DNA of 64,000 nucleotides from Neoechinorhynchus agilis (GCA_051530055.1 CM121343.1:7564001-7628000), one strand, 5' to 3'. Shown: positions 33,136 to 44,908, counted from the stretch's first letter. The notes: a model not told the origin generated them from the letters alone. Numbers and translations are program-made.

Positions 33136-33365
33136 GGTTTGTCAATGGAAAAAAACTGTGGTGCTCTAGCTCAGAAATTCTAGTGGACAGTGAGTCCAGG
33201 AACAGAGGTTTGACCCACCCGTTGCCCGATAATATCCAGTCTACGGGCTAACACTATTAAACTTGTGTTTTAGATGACAAACCTTGGGAAAATGTCGGAA
33301 TTATCCGAGAGGTGAAATATCGGGGAAATAAATCATCGGTGAATTTTGGAATCCGGTGAGGTGGT
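33136..33365. repeat. Inverted turnaround at the end of satellite E array 1
   Basis: The array ends in CATTTTCCCATGGTTTGTCA, and after about 125 bases the sequence TGACAAACCTTGGGAAAATG returns the same satellite in the opposite direction for about 85 bases (to about 33365). The junction is therefore a hairpin with about 20 bp of non-satellite and satellite stem, extendable through the inverted satellite piece. Confidence 0.85.
33158..33226 (+). repeat. tRNA-like or SINE-like segment in the turnaround loop
   Basis: TGGTGCTCTAGCTCAGAAAT resembles a polymerase III A box (TAGCTCAG...GTGG), and AGAGGTTTGACCC about 30 bases later resembles a B box. A clean tRNA cloverleaf is not evident. It may be a decayed tRNA or tRNA-derived SINE. 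Weak call. Confidence 0.3.
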
Positions 33366-33975
33366 ATAACTAAGAAATGAAATTATCTTTCACCCGAAGA
33401 TACTGGGAGAGGGACAACACTTTGAAAACACATTCGTTAATTTTAGAGTTTCAGTGGAAGTATTCATATGGTTAGTAAAATTTAAAAGCTGTATCGAGAA
33501 CTTTCTAGACGACCACCGGCAATTGAGATTTTCGACGCGTGCCGCAATTCGGTGGTACAGCCGGATCGACGGTGCTCATTATCGTTGAATTCGACGTATT
33601 TGAAGGGTGTTTCGTTTTCGCCTGGATTGGCGCAAATGTACCCATTATTGTCACTTCTTATTTCGGTCCAGGTTTGTATGTTCCAATCTCATCGTTTCGC
33701 AATAAAGCGAATATTGATGACTTTTCAACTTTACACCACCACCAACTGCGTTTTTTGAACCCATAGCGATAAATCTACCTTTTGACTACCGAAAAGATTT
33801 TTGCGTCGGTGACCCAACGCCGAAATTCTGCATGCTGATCAGACTTCGTATCTGGATATACCCAAACTATCGATGTAAAAGGTATTTTGGTCGCACAATT
33901 TGGGCATGGAAAGCCATACACTCGATATCTATGACTTTATTTAGGACTTAAGATTTCAGAAGAAGAAAGCTATAT
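33366..33975. other. Intergenic, downstream of tropomyosin
   Basis: No gene recognised. Overlapping short frames near 33540-33766 are unsupported. Confidence 0.35.
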
Positions 33976-33982
33976 GCTAATC

Positions 33983-35376
33983 TTAGAAGACTGACAATTC
34001 ATTCATCGTTTTTTGGAGTTCCCTTTCGACAGTTTCGTGCTTCACCGTTTCCACCATCAATTCATCTATCAGATTCATCGAGTTAGAAGAGACTAATATA
34101 CGTAATTTCGTACCCTCGAGCTTCTCAATCTCCTTTTTTAGTTTCTGCAATGTCCGTTCAGCTTGATCGGCTCGTTCTTCTGCCTTAAAGAGCCTTAGTG
34201 AACAAAACCGTTTGCGAGAAAAACAATCCAGCGCGGAATATAAATGCAACGAATAAAATCCAAAACGCGTAAACATAATTCAAAAATTCCTTCATTTATC
34301 TACTTTCGATTTCTAGCTGTAAGTGGAAATGCTTCGAGGAGTGTTTGATATCATTTGCTAATACGTTTCCGCGTTAACTAAAAGGAAAACGTTACCATTT
34401 TAAGTTTTGAACTCAGGTCATGTATTTGCTCGTCGAAACTGTCTTCACGTTGGACGGATTCTTGTTCTGCTATTTCTAGCGATTTTAAATCATTTCCAAC
34501 AACTTTAAGTTCTTCTTCTAATTGCCCAACTCTACGTTCGGCTAATTCCAGGCGGTCTTCCTCCTTTTCTAGCTGGTCTTCCAAAATTGGTAGGCGACTC
34601 GCCACCTACCACATCAATCACTAAAGTGTTATTTAAAAATAACACAAACATCCAAACCTCGTCGTATTTACGACTAGAATCCTCAGCAACCTTTTGAGCC
34701 TGCACTAAATGACTTTCTAGTTCTTCAATTCGTTCATCATCTTGGTAACTGGCGGTCTCTAGAGTTTTGCGGCCCCTGATGGCAAGAATACAATCATTGG
34801 TCATATCGGATTTAGGTGCATGCACTTACTTCTCACTCTGTTCTGCAGCAGTGGATGCATCGTTCAATCTGCTCGCCGCGCCACTAAGCCTGTCCTCAGC
34901 TCTGCTGTATTCCTCTTGAAGCAGTGTTATTTTATTCTTCAAATCAACAATTTCTAACTCCGCCTATGAAAATCGTTTGATAGCGCACAAATTTTCTTGA
35001 CTGGGAAGGAACCAATGTACCTGCTCAACTTTCTTTTGAGAATCCTCTAGTTTATCAGTAGCACCATCTAATCCCATTTGCAATTGATCCACCTCAGTGT
35101 CGAGATCATGCATTAGCTTTGAATATTCGCTTGTTGCTTGCTCCTCCTTTAAATGTGATACCAGTGAGCTCTTTAGAACGTTGAAAAACGAGCAAATCAT
35201 GGAGGTAAAAAATCACACTATTTTTTGTTCACTAAACCGCTGATTCCGCACTCTTCTCAAACCTGTTGCAATTTCGCTTCAAGATCACTGTATCGAAGTT
35301 CCATTTTGTTTTTACGTTCTAATGCGCTTTCCTTTTCGGATATCAGCGCAACCATCTTCTTCTTAATTGAGTCCAT
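33983..35376 (-). CDS. Tropomyosin
   Basis: Coiled-coil actin-filament protein. Exons and sizes, all phase-consistent: exon 1 ending at 35263; 35146-35021 (126 nt); 34963-34830 (134); 34775-34658 (118); 34605-34396 (210); 34183-34114 (70); 34065-33983 (83 with stop). These equal the conserved animal tropomyosin exons, 210 being 71+76+63 fused. Family signatures: [74 protein letters not shown] and a C-terminus TMNELSVF. I start at 35376 because it gives exactly 284 residues with MDSIKKKM at the N-terminus; the upstream in-frame ATG at 35400 would add MTQQQSAS and disturb the head-to-tail overlap end. The sequence is divergent (e.g. GLDGAT), suggesting a paralogue or a fast lineage. Confidence 0.93.
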
Positions 35377-35531
35377 ACTGGCCGATTGTTGCTGTGTCAT
35401 TTTGAAAAATTAAAGTTGTATCTCTTGTCTGAATAAGAGAAAGATCTTTATGTCTTGATGAGTCGATGTTTTTCACCATGAGTATGATTTTCCGGATAGA
35501 TATATGTGTACACTCACACGCACACACACTC

Positions 35532-37912
35532 ATGATGGGTAAACATTTAGGCGTCCGGAAACGTGAGTTCGCCCATTTACACCCGTTTTTGTTGTTATTT
35601 AGGTCGCTGGTCCACCAAACCCGAGAGGGGTCGCGATAAAGAGACGAATATACGTCGACTACTGGAATCAGAGTAATGAAATCAATCTAAAAAACTAAGA
35701 AGAGGAATTTGTAACAAAACACACCAAATGATGGGTAAACATTTAGGCGTCCGGAAACGTGAGTTCGCCCATTTACACCCGTTTTTGTTGTTATTTAGGT
35801 CGCTGGTCCACCAAACCCGAGAGGGGTCGCGATAAAGAGACGAATATACGTCGACTACTGGAATCAGAGTAATGAAATCAATCTAAAAAACTAAGAAGAG
35901 GAATTTGTAACAAAACACACCAAATGATGGGTAAACATTTAGGCACCCCGAAACGTGAGTTCGCCCATTTACACCCGTTTTTGTTGTTATTTAGGTCGCT
36001 GGTCCACCAAACCCGAGAGGGGTCGCGATAAAGAGACGAATATACGTCGACTACTGGAATCAGAGTAATGAAATCAATCTAAAAAACTAAGAAGAGGAAT
36101 TTGTAACAAAACACACCAAATGATGGGTAAACATTTAGGCGTCCGGAAACGTGAGTTCGCCCATTTACACCCGTTTTTGTTGTTATTTAGGTCGCTGGTC
36201 CACCAAACCCGAGAGGGGTCGCGATAAAGAGACGAATATACGTCGACTACTGGAATCAGAGCAATGAAATCAATCTAAAAAACTAAGAAGAGGAATTTGT
36301 AACAAAACACACCAAATGATGGGTAAACATTTAGGCACCGAAACGTGAGTTCGCCCATTTACACCCGTTTTTGTTGTTATTTAGGTCGCTGGTCCACCAA
36401 ACCCGAGAGGGGTCGCGATAAAGAGACGAATATACGTCGACTACTGGAATCAGAGTAATGAAATCAATCTAAAAAACTAAGAAGAGGAATTTGTAACAAA
36501 ACACACCAAATGATGGGTAAACATTTAGGCGTCCAAACGTGAGTTCGCCCATTTACACCCGTTTTGTTGTTATTTAGGTCGCTGGTCCACAAACCCGAGA
36601 GGGGTCGCGTTAAAGAGACGAATATACGTCGACTACTGGAATCAAACTCATGAAATCAATCTAAAAAACTAAGAAGAGGAATTTGTAACAAAACACACCA
36701 AATGATGGGTAAACATTTAGGCACCCCGAAACGTGAGTTCGCCCATTTACACCCGTTTTTGTTGTTATTTAGGTCGCTGGTCCACCAAACCCGAGAGGGG
36801 TCGCGATAAAGAGACGAATATACGTCGACTACTGGAATCAGAGTAATGAAATCAATCTAAAAAACTAAGAGGAATTTGTAACAAAACACACCAAATGATG
36901 GGTAAACATTTAGGCACCCCGAAACGTGAGTTCGCCCATTTACACCCGTTTTTGTTGTTATTTAGGTCGCTGGTCCACCAAACCCGAGAGGGGTCGCGAT
37001 AAAGAGACGAATATACGTCGACTACTGGAATCAGAGTAATGAAATCAATCTAAAAAACTAAGAAGAATTTGTAACAAAACCACCAAATGATGGGTAAACA
37101 TTTAGGCACCCCGAAACGTGAGTTCGCCCATTTACACCCGTTTTTGTTGTTATTTAGGTCGCTGGTCCACCAAACCCGAGAGGGTCGCGATAAAGAGACG
37201 AATATACGTCGACTGGAATCAGCTAATGAAATCAATCTAAAAAACTAAGAAGGAATTTGTAACAAAACACACCAAATGATGGGTAAACATTTAGGCACCC
37301 CGAAACGTGAGTTCGCCCATTTACACCCGTTTTTGTTGTTATTTAGGTCGCTGGTCCACCAAACCCGAGAGGGGTCGCGATAAAGAGACGAATATACGTC
37401 GACTACTGGAATCAGAGTAATGAAATCAATCTAAAAAACTAAGAAGAGGAATTTGTAACAAAACACACCAAATGATGGGTAAACATTTAGGCGTCCGGAA
37501 ACGTGAGTTCGCCCATTTACACCCGTTTTTGTTGTTATTTAGGTCGCTGGTCCACCAAACCCGAGAGGGGTCGCGATAAAGAGACGAATATACGTCGACT
37601 ACTGGAATCAGAGTAATGAAATCAATCTAAAAAACTAAGAAGAGGAATTTGTAACAAAACACACCAAATGATGGGTAAACATTTAGGCGTCCGGAAACGT
37701 GAGTTCGCCCATTTACACCCGTTTTTGTTGTTATTTAGGTCGCTGGTCCACCAAACCCGAGAGGGGTCGCGTTAAAGAGACGAATATACGTCGACTACTG
37801 GAATCAGAGTAATGAAATCAATCTAAAAAACTAAGAAGAGGAATTTGTAACAAAACACACCAAATGATGGGTAAACATTTAGGCGTCCGGAAACGTGAGT
37901 TCGCCCTTATTT
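35532..37912. repeat. Satellite C array, 196 bp unit, about 12 copies
   Basis: ATGATGGGTAAACATTTAGG recurs at 35532, 35728, 35924 and 36120 (period 196). Each unit carries TTTGTTGTTATTTAGGTCGC, CCAAACCCGAGAGGGGTCGC and AGACGAATATACGTCGACTA. Two main variants alternate at one site: GGCGTCCGGAAACG and GGCACCCCGAAACG. The array lies just upstream of tropomyosin exon 1, beginning about 130 bases beyond it. A short (CA)n tract precedes it. Confidence 0.95.
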
Positions 37913-38684
37913 ATGTCGCTTGTCAACCTTCAAACGCCACTTTGAGACTTATGAAAAATATACTTTTCTCACATCATCACAGTGGCGTGGTTCAAAAATA
38001 ACGCATAAGGGTTTCTCGGTATCCTGTATTCTATATCGAAGGTCGATTTCTTCGTAATTTAAAAGGGTATATTCTTCATGCCAAAGGTCGTATGCGGCAA
38101 TTGGCGTTTACGTGAAGGCATTTAGAAGCAGTCTTGGATAATAAAACTCTTGTGGAACAAAACAACTTCATTATATATCGGGCCATTTCTGTAAAAAGCA
38201 ATTCAAATACTCTTAACTTGGTCGTGAATTGAGTCGCCGCATTTCTTGGAACGGTGATTGTTTCTACAAATAATGTTCTTTAGCTGTTGTGAATATTTGC
38301 TGCATGAAACTAAGGAGCCCCTTGCAGCGATTTCGTTATCCATCAAATTTTTGTGCCATAAAAACGTTTATCCACTTTGACGAAAGTGGCAACATTGTTT
38401 CATCTAGAAACGGATTACCCGATTGGTATAGTTTTATTCGTTATTGGCTTTTCCATCTTAAAGAGCGATTTATCTGATAATTTTAGAGTGTGGTTAGTTT
38501 ACGAACTGTTATTGTGGCGTGGAAGGTTTTTTTGACAAATGGAAGAAAATCCTGGTACAAATCGGGGGCGCACTCGTGTTCTATAATCTCAAGATTTTGT
38601 GTCAAACAAGTAAACAGTTTATAAATAAACAAACATGCAAAACAAATCATCAATAGCAGAGATCGAGATCGGAAAACGAATAAG
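37913..38684. other. Intergenic between satellite C and the zinc-finger gene
   Basis: No gene recognised. A frame at 38289-38477 is unsupported. Confidence 0.35.
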
Positions 38685-40296
38685 TTACAGCGGATCAAGT
38701 ACCTGCATCTTGGCGGTTCCCCTGTGGGCACGGTTGTTGTGGAGAATCGCAAGCTTGTAGAAGGTGGTAGTATAATTGCATGATGTGCACCGGACAGCTC
38801 CGCCTTGCAAATGCAATCCCAGATGATCCACTTGATTCTCGAGTGCACAATCTATGCGCACTTTGCAAAAAGAGCAAATAATATTGTCTTTTTGAAGCTT
38901 CACGGTATTGGATTTCTTAAGATGCGATTTCGAGAGCGTCTTCTTTTTGTTTGAATGAATGAAGACATCGACTTGTCGACTGATTTCCATTATTCCCTCA
39001 TACCTCTCAGGGTAGTAGGCAGTGTAGATCCGGAAATAATCGAGGAACATTTGTTCAATTTGTTTTCCTTTTGAGTGTGCATTCACCTTTTGTCTCATTT
39101 CCAAAAGGCGGCCAGCGATGTGCTGCAAGAGTTGGTCGAAAGAGAGGTTTTCATAGAGAATAAATCCACACAGTGATTCAGTGTTCAAAATGGTCCCGAA
39201 AGTGCTCTCGTATAATTTTAACGTGTTCATGGCTGTATTGTTTCCCAAATCATGATAAGACTCGTTCAATACGCCCACCGACTGATGAATCTGTGCGATG
39301 TGTTGGCGCATTGACTCCTGACTTTCTCCGCGATAGAAGCATTTAGCGCATTTGAACTGCTTCAATGGATTGATCAAGGGCATTGAGGATGGAAGATTTG
39401 GTTCGCCAATATAAAAGCGTGGAACATCGATCGGCACTTTAGACTGGGCCACCAAATGGTTCAATTGGAACATGTCCTTATGACCTGACTCGTTTTCCAT
39501 CTTTATAAACTTTTGCGGGTGCGATAGCTCGGCGGATCTATCTAGCGCGCCCGCACAAAACGGTTGACGTTTTCGTCGGTGGCTTGAGTGACGATGTCTC
39601 TCCAGGATGTACATATCGATTGTGGCCTTCGCTTCCTCCTCCGGTAAGACCTCTACAACCGCTTCGTGTGGCTCGTATTTTTTCCTGTTCCGAATGTGCT
39701 TTTGGACGTCCGACTTATAGTTCGCTCTTTGGCCACAAAATGAACATTTGAACGGTTTGAGGTTATGGTGTGCCGCCATGTGGATATAGAATTTGTCAGT
39801 TGAATAAGTCCCGAACTTGAAACAGATATCGCACTCCATTCGACCCGCTCGTTGGCTCCTTGGACCCGGCAGTCGCACTTTCATGGACGACATCGCAGGC
39901 GTTGGCAGAACTGATTTAGCGCCCGTTGTGTCCCTACGATAGCAACCCTGTTCAAGTTTAAACCTTTCTTAAGGTGTACTCACATTATTCGACTCGTGAT
40001 AGATACAACTCTAGGTTGGTCCTTATGCTTTCTGCTTTGATGCTTGCATACATCGGCCCGATATTTGGATTTGTACGGACAATAATGGCACTCATACAGT
40101 CGACATTGAATCTTTTGTCCACTTGAGAGTGCGGACTCCGGTTTAATGGAGGTTTCCCTGGTTAAACGATTATCCGAGTACTCATTAGAAGATATGGCTA
40201 AAAGATCGAGTCAAATGTCACGCGAACTAGACACTTACCCAAGTACGCATTCAACTCAGCGTGGATTTGCTTGGGAGTAATCGCCGATAGTTCCAT
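38685..40296 (-). CDS. C2H2 zinc-finger protein
   Basis: Exon 1 (40296-40239) encodes MELSAITPKQIHAELNAYL; a GTAAGT donor and TTTTAG acceptor join in phase to exon 2 (from 40197) with ISSNEYSD and a finger YECHYCPYKSKYRADVCKHQ-SRKH. The last exon (about 39950-38685) has fingers CDICFKFGTYSTDKFYIHMA-AHH, CSFCGQRANYKSDVQKHIRN, CAKCFYRGESQESMRQHIAQ-IHQ, CSFCKVRIDCALENQVDHLG-LH and CTSCNYTTTFYKLAILHNNR-AH. The second of these ends ...HIRNRKK rather than with a second His at the usual spacing, so it may be degenerate. Likely a DNA-binding transcription factor of the hunchback-like multi-finger style, but orthology is not established. The exon 2/3 junction is uncertain: GTGAGT at about 39980 gives the wrong phase for the last exon, whereas an upstream GT after CAACCTAGA fits. 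Confidence 0.75.
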
Positions 40297-40299
40297 CTT

Positions 40300-41015
40300 T
40301 TTATAAGTATTCACCGCTACCAACAACAACAGCTACAAATCAGAAACAAAAATTATATTCACAGCAGCAGCCGTCGTCGTCGGCCCAAGGTCCGTTATGA
40401 TCGCAAACCTGATGTAATGCCGCCTGTGGCCCCCCCATTGATTATTCATTCGGTGCCGCAGCCTTTGTACCTGCGTGTTCATCGAGTATTCATTGTTTTT
40501 GATCATTACATCAACTAAGGCCGATCGATGCGCTCTACTTGTGCTGGACGCAACGGCAAACACGGACCCGCTAAGACGAATCTTTGTGAAATCCTAGAAG
40601 TATTTAAAGCACAATGCCCTTGAATAAGACAAATTGGCAATTACTTTGACCAGGACCCTTCTTGTAACATGGATATATCAAATTATGAACTAATGAAGCG
40701 CTTCTATTCTTTGAAAAGCATCCTTAATTACATTCGTAATTTTTTTTGAAGAATCCGATTTCAGCCTTTGGTCAGTTTACCTAAAAATACCTACAAACGA
40801 AAGCAAAAATCCCTTCGGTCAATTTGATCGTCCAAAGACGTCAAGTCCTGTAACTCGACAAAGAATGCTTAAAATACAAGTTGGTGGATTTTCGACTAAT
40901 CTCACAACCGCGTGTTATTCCTTTCGATTGTCCTTAATCAATTTAAGCAGTTAAAAACAAATTAAGAAGTAATACGTCGAGGCAAATGCCACATTTGAGT
41001 GATATGCCGTTTTTG
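40300..41015. other. Upstream region of the zinc-finger gene
   Basis: No supported gene. A minus-strand frame at 40333-40563 has no recognisable features. Confidence 0.35.
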
Positions 41016-41018
41016 GAC

Positions 41019-41190
41019 CGCAATCGTTTCTATGTTCCTGGTTGTGAAATTGGAATAAAATTTTAAACAATTAGACGGCAATCATTTCTATTTTCCAAGC
41101 TGTAGAGTCTGAATAGAATTTACAAAAATTTAGACGGCAATCATTTCTATTTTCGAAGTTGTAGAGTCTGAATAGAATTTAAAAAATTGA
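41019..41190. repeat. Three diverged copies of a 59 bp tandem repeat
   Basis: CGGCAATCATTTCTATTTTC followed by GTAGAGTCTGAATAGAATTT occurs twice about 59 bases apart, preceded by a more diverged copy starting CCGCAATCGTTTCTATGTTC at 41019. It lies just before the retroelement fragment. Confidence 0.8.
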
Positions 41191-41331
41191 ACAGCATGTT
41201 CCGGGGTATAATAATAACAAATTTGTAACATGCACTCGTGTACGTCGAGTAAAATTAATTTATTTGGAAGACAAGATATTGTTGGAGATTAATGAATAAT
41301 CCTGACGGCTCACAACAAACTAAAAGGCCAG

Positions 41332-41772
41332 ATGGACGAGATGTCTCAAGCTAGACTTGTGGCCAGTTCCTCGAAGGAGTCAGGCGCATGGTTGAACGTT
41401 TTGCCAATTGGTACTTTGGGAACTTTGCTGGACGACGAGACAGTTCGAATAGCCGTCGCTCTACGTTTAGGACTTCCAACCTGTGCCCCACGCCAGTGCC
41501 GATGTGGAATAAAAGTTGACGTGCTCGGGAGACATGGACTCTACTGCAAGAGATCGAGCGGTCGTTTCCCAAGGCACGCAGAGCTCAACGCGATCATTAG
41601 CAGAGCTCTGAACTCGATCCACGTTCCAACCATCCTGGAGCCCAATCACCTCTGTCGCTCGGATGGTAAGCGTCCCGACGGTATAACCGTTTTCCCTTGG
41701 AAAGAAGGGAAGAGTCTAGTTTGGGACGCAAAATGCGTGGACTCACTGAATAAAACACTTAAACAGCATTGA
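41332..41772 (+). mobile_element. Retroelement remnant, nuclease-like fragment
   Basis: Open frame of 146 residues: ARLVASSSKESGAWLNVLP, IAVALRLGLPTC, a zinc-knuckle-like CRCG...HGLYC, then RSDGKRPDGITVFPWKEG and SLVWDAKCVDSL. The latter resembles a PD-(D/E)XK-type nuclease core. The block is common in animal retroelement-derived proteins. The normal downstream block (FVP..VE...SLAVQRGN) is absent here but present at 1102-1434, so the two fragments belong to one family. No reverse transcriptase is found alongside; a truncated fossil. Confidence 0.6.
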
Positions 41773-42622
41773 TGAACGTGTACAAAATTACGGTTCCGAA
41801 ATATTGGATTTAATAAATTCTCTCAATTTTTGCGCCATAAACAAGCAAATATCAAAATTCTCATTTGTGCAAAATTGACGTAGACTTTTGAGTAATTTAA
41901 GCATTATTGTTGAAAATAATCGCTCATTTTTTTCTGTATCATTGCAAAGCTTCATTTGTTCGCTGCCAGTATTCTATTTGTTATTCATATAGCGGTTTCT
42001 AATGCAGAAAACTCTTCAGAATTTGATGGCACCTTCCACTTTCGTTGTTGTCTTTGTTTTCACGCCCAGTTTTTTTAAGAATCACGATTCCCTTTTCGAT
42101 AATGTCCTCAAAATTGTAGCTTCTCTCCTTCCTCGGCTGATGTACTGCTAGCGAGATATTTTATGGCAGGAAAACACCTGCTCGTGCGAGTTGAAAATAT
42201 TCGGATCAGTAATTGAGTTCTTCCGTGTCGACGTTTCCCAATTGGCGCGTTCAAAAAAGGACGTGTAAATTAATAATTTTGCGAGATGATAAAATTCGGT
42301 GCCTGATCGGGACGCATGGAAGATAAAAATGGTTTCGCGGAACGTATCGATATTATTGGCGAAAGTGCATTTGTGTGATCAAAGTGCGCATTAGTCACAT
42401 TTTGGTTAAGAAAGTAAATCGTGTTTCTTTTTGTGTTATTGTGAGCCACAGCGGCGGCGTTTCGGTGGGTATTATCCCTGTTACGTCACGGCTTCGTCAT
42501 AAGATGCGTGCGCGCCTTTTCTCAGGTGTGCGCTCGCACTGAGTTACGTGTGTGTGTGTGTAGAACGCATCTCTACCAACCAGAGAGTTGTGCACTCACG
42601 AGTAAAAATGTTCTTTTTGTAG
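41773..42622. other. Upstream region of the epsin-like gene
   Basis: No gene. It includes a (GT)n tract (42547-42560) and ends with TTCTTTTTGTAG directly before the ATG, a strong splice acceptor suggesting a 5' UTR intron or trans-splice site. Confidence 0.5.
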
Positions 42623-43993
42623 ATGAACCTCAACTTTAACCAATACTTGCCATCAATGTCATCGTTGCCTTACGGAGTGCGTGAAGTGGTCGATAAAGTC
42701 ACCAACGTCGTCATGAACTACACGGACGTTGAGGTCAAAGTGTTGAACGCTACAAATGATGACAACTGGGGACCACACGGGAAAGCCATGCAGGAAATCG
42801 CAGATCTAACACTGTCGTCGTCGTCATTCACCGAAATCATGGGAATCGTCTGGAAGAGGCTATCAGTAAACTCCGCCACCAACCATCCTCGGAGAATATA
42901 CAAAACACTAAGCCTCCTCATCTACCTCTTAAAAAATGGATCACCAAAGGTCATCCATGAAATCAATGATCATTTAGGAGCGATCAAGTATATACGAACT
43001 TTGTATTCTATGGACTCAAACAAACACTCTCCGAATTTCGCGAACGTGTGTCTCAAAATAGATCAGCTCCTTCAAGTGATAAGCGATGAGGATTCACTGA
43101 TGATCCAAAGAAGGGAGAACACTAAGAAACAAAAAAGTACGGCTTCGTCACGAACAATACAAGCTAAGTCGCAATCATCCAATTTAAGTGAGTTTAACTT
43201 TGAAGGAAAATGGAGGAGTACGACTCCCGGAATCATGGACAAAATCGCTGACATCACCGATAAAGTTAAAGACTTCGTTTTTGACGTTGGCGCAGTAGCC
43301 GATGACAGCACGAGTAGTAGCAGTGACGGTTCAGATCATGATGACGATGAACGCGGAGAAGGACGAAATCGCGTCCACATAGCTCTGACCACTGATGGTA
43401 CACGAGCTAAAGTAAGCGATAGCGAATCCGACGAATTCGCCGATTTTCAACAAGCGGAAGTACCAAGCGTTTCCAAGTTATCCGCGGCCAATTCGTCCTT
43501 TCTGTTCGAACCTACGGAATCTAATAGCTTAATTAAACTCGACGACGACGACGACGACGATGTTAAAACGATAAATCCGGTAGAGCGTGTGAACGATCAG
43601 TTGTTAGATTTGTTCGCTACTGGCGTGAAGAACGACGAACAAGCTAAAAATGAGATTTATCAATTAGGAGACTGTCTGAATTTTGACCACTTACCGCAAT
43701 CGCCAACTGGACTCCAGAATACCTTTTTAAGTGGCTTAAACGATTCCAAAATCGCAAATCAGCCTAGCAATATCAGCAGCCTCCTTTCCGATCTAATGTT
43801 TACAGTCGATCAGGATAACAACAACCCGCGTGCTGTAATTAATTCTCAAAATATTTCAGCCGCTTCTGCTGATTCCATAATAGAACTCGAACAAAGAATC
43901 ACGAACGATCTCGCCAATTTTACACTTGATATTCCAAGTGGCACCAAACGGATTGGCGAACGTACCTATAAGCCAATGAACTCAGGGATTTGA
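42623..43993 (+). CDS. EpsinR/CLINT1-type ENTH clathrin adaptor
   Basis: Intronless frame of 456 residues. Residues about 15-160 form an ENTH domain: PYGVREVVDKVTNVVMNYTD, ATNDDNWGPHGKAMQEIAD, VWKRLSVN, RRIYKTLSLLIYLLKNGSPK. ENTH domains bind phosphoinositides and, in epsinR, the SNARE Vti1b. The tail contains DEFADFQQAE, a gamma-ear (AP-1/GGA) binding motif, and NDQLLDLFATG, a clathrin box. Together these place it with CLINT1/epsinR at the trans-Golgi/endosome rather than plasma-membrane epsins, which carry UIM and NPF motifs. There is an Asp run (DDDDDDD) near residue 310. The start follows TTTTTGTAG immediately. Confidence 0.92.
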   Translation: MNLNFNQYLPSMSSLPYGVREVVDKVTNVVMNYTDVEVKVLNATNDDNWGPHGKAMQEIADLTLSSSSFTEIMGIVWKRLSVNSATNHPRRIYKTLSLLIYLLKNGSPKVIHEINDHLGAIKYIRTLYSMDSNKHSPNFANVCLKIDQLLQVISDEDSLMIQRRENTKKQKSTASSRTIQAKSQSSNLSEFNFEGKWRSTTPGIMDKIADITDKVKDFVFDVGAVADDSTSSSSDGSDHDDDERGEGRNRVHIALTTDGTRAKVSDSESDEFADFQQAEVPSVSKLSAANSSFLFEPTESNSLIKLDDDDDDDVKTINPVERVNDQLLDLFATGVKNDEQAKNEIYQLGDCLNFDHLPQSPTGLQNTFLSGLNDSKIANQPSNISSLLSDLMFTVDQDNNNPRAVINSQNISAASADSIIELEQRITNDLANFTLDIPSGTKRIGERTYKPMNSGI

Positions 43994-44905
43994 ACTTTTC
44001 TTATAAATATCAGGTATGAACATTTGCTCCCTCATCGATAGTTGGTGGGTGTGGTAAGCAAAGCAAGTGAAGTTGCATTCTTAAGAAACATCTAATTTCC
44101 TCTTATCGATTTTTTACGTTCATGATTGATCAAACATTCAGCGTGACACATTTGTAAAAACAAGAGTTTACTGTCGCAATGCAAATCTGATCTTTTTAAA
44201 ATTTGTCGAATAAACCAGCTAAATTAACAAAAGTAGCAATTTATTTTGCAGATTTATTTCTTAGTTATATTTTGAAAAAATCGATTCCTTTACTTGAAGG
44301 TCGAACTTAAGGGAAAACAAGTGAATTTCTTACTAGCAATCGTATTAAAAATCCATATATATACGTGGGAAATTTCAGCAAATCGAAACGTTAGGATATG
44401 CCAAAGATGCGTGATAATCATTCCGTTAGCCGCAATCGTTGAATATTTACAATTTGAAAGAAGCTCATCATTGAGAAAAGCTGATTCCACGGACAAATGC
44501 ACAAACAAAATGCCGTCCAGCTAAAGTTTAAGAAAATACTGCTTCGCGTTTTAACGTTGTCATTTGTGTTTCAATTTGAATAAAGTGAGCGAGGAAGTAA
44601 AAAAGACCACTTGTGGATGATGTTGTGGCTCAGAAAATAGATTGATCGGCTAATAGCAGTAGAACCGACTTAGGAATTACCGGTATAGAATGAATCAGAT
44701 AGAGAAACAGAAGATAGTGATTTGTGAATAAAAAGGCTGTGTAGCGCAAGGAACCTCTTTTACACAGCTAAAAAATGTTCAATAGATTTCATATCACCTG
44801 TCGGAATATGCCAAGTAATTTTTATGTAATATTTTCCTTCTGAGCCATGCACTTTAATTTATGGTTTCAATGAATCTTCTATGCTATTTTTTTCAGAATT
44901 TATCA
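43994..44905. other. Downstream of the epsin-like gene
   Basis: Contains AATAAA-type signals (about 44210 and 44579); no further gene recognised. Two opposed frames at 44290-44524 are unsupported. Confidence 0.35.
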
Positions 44906-44908
44906 ATA

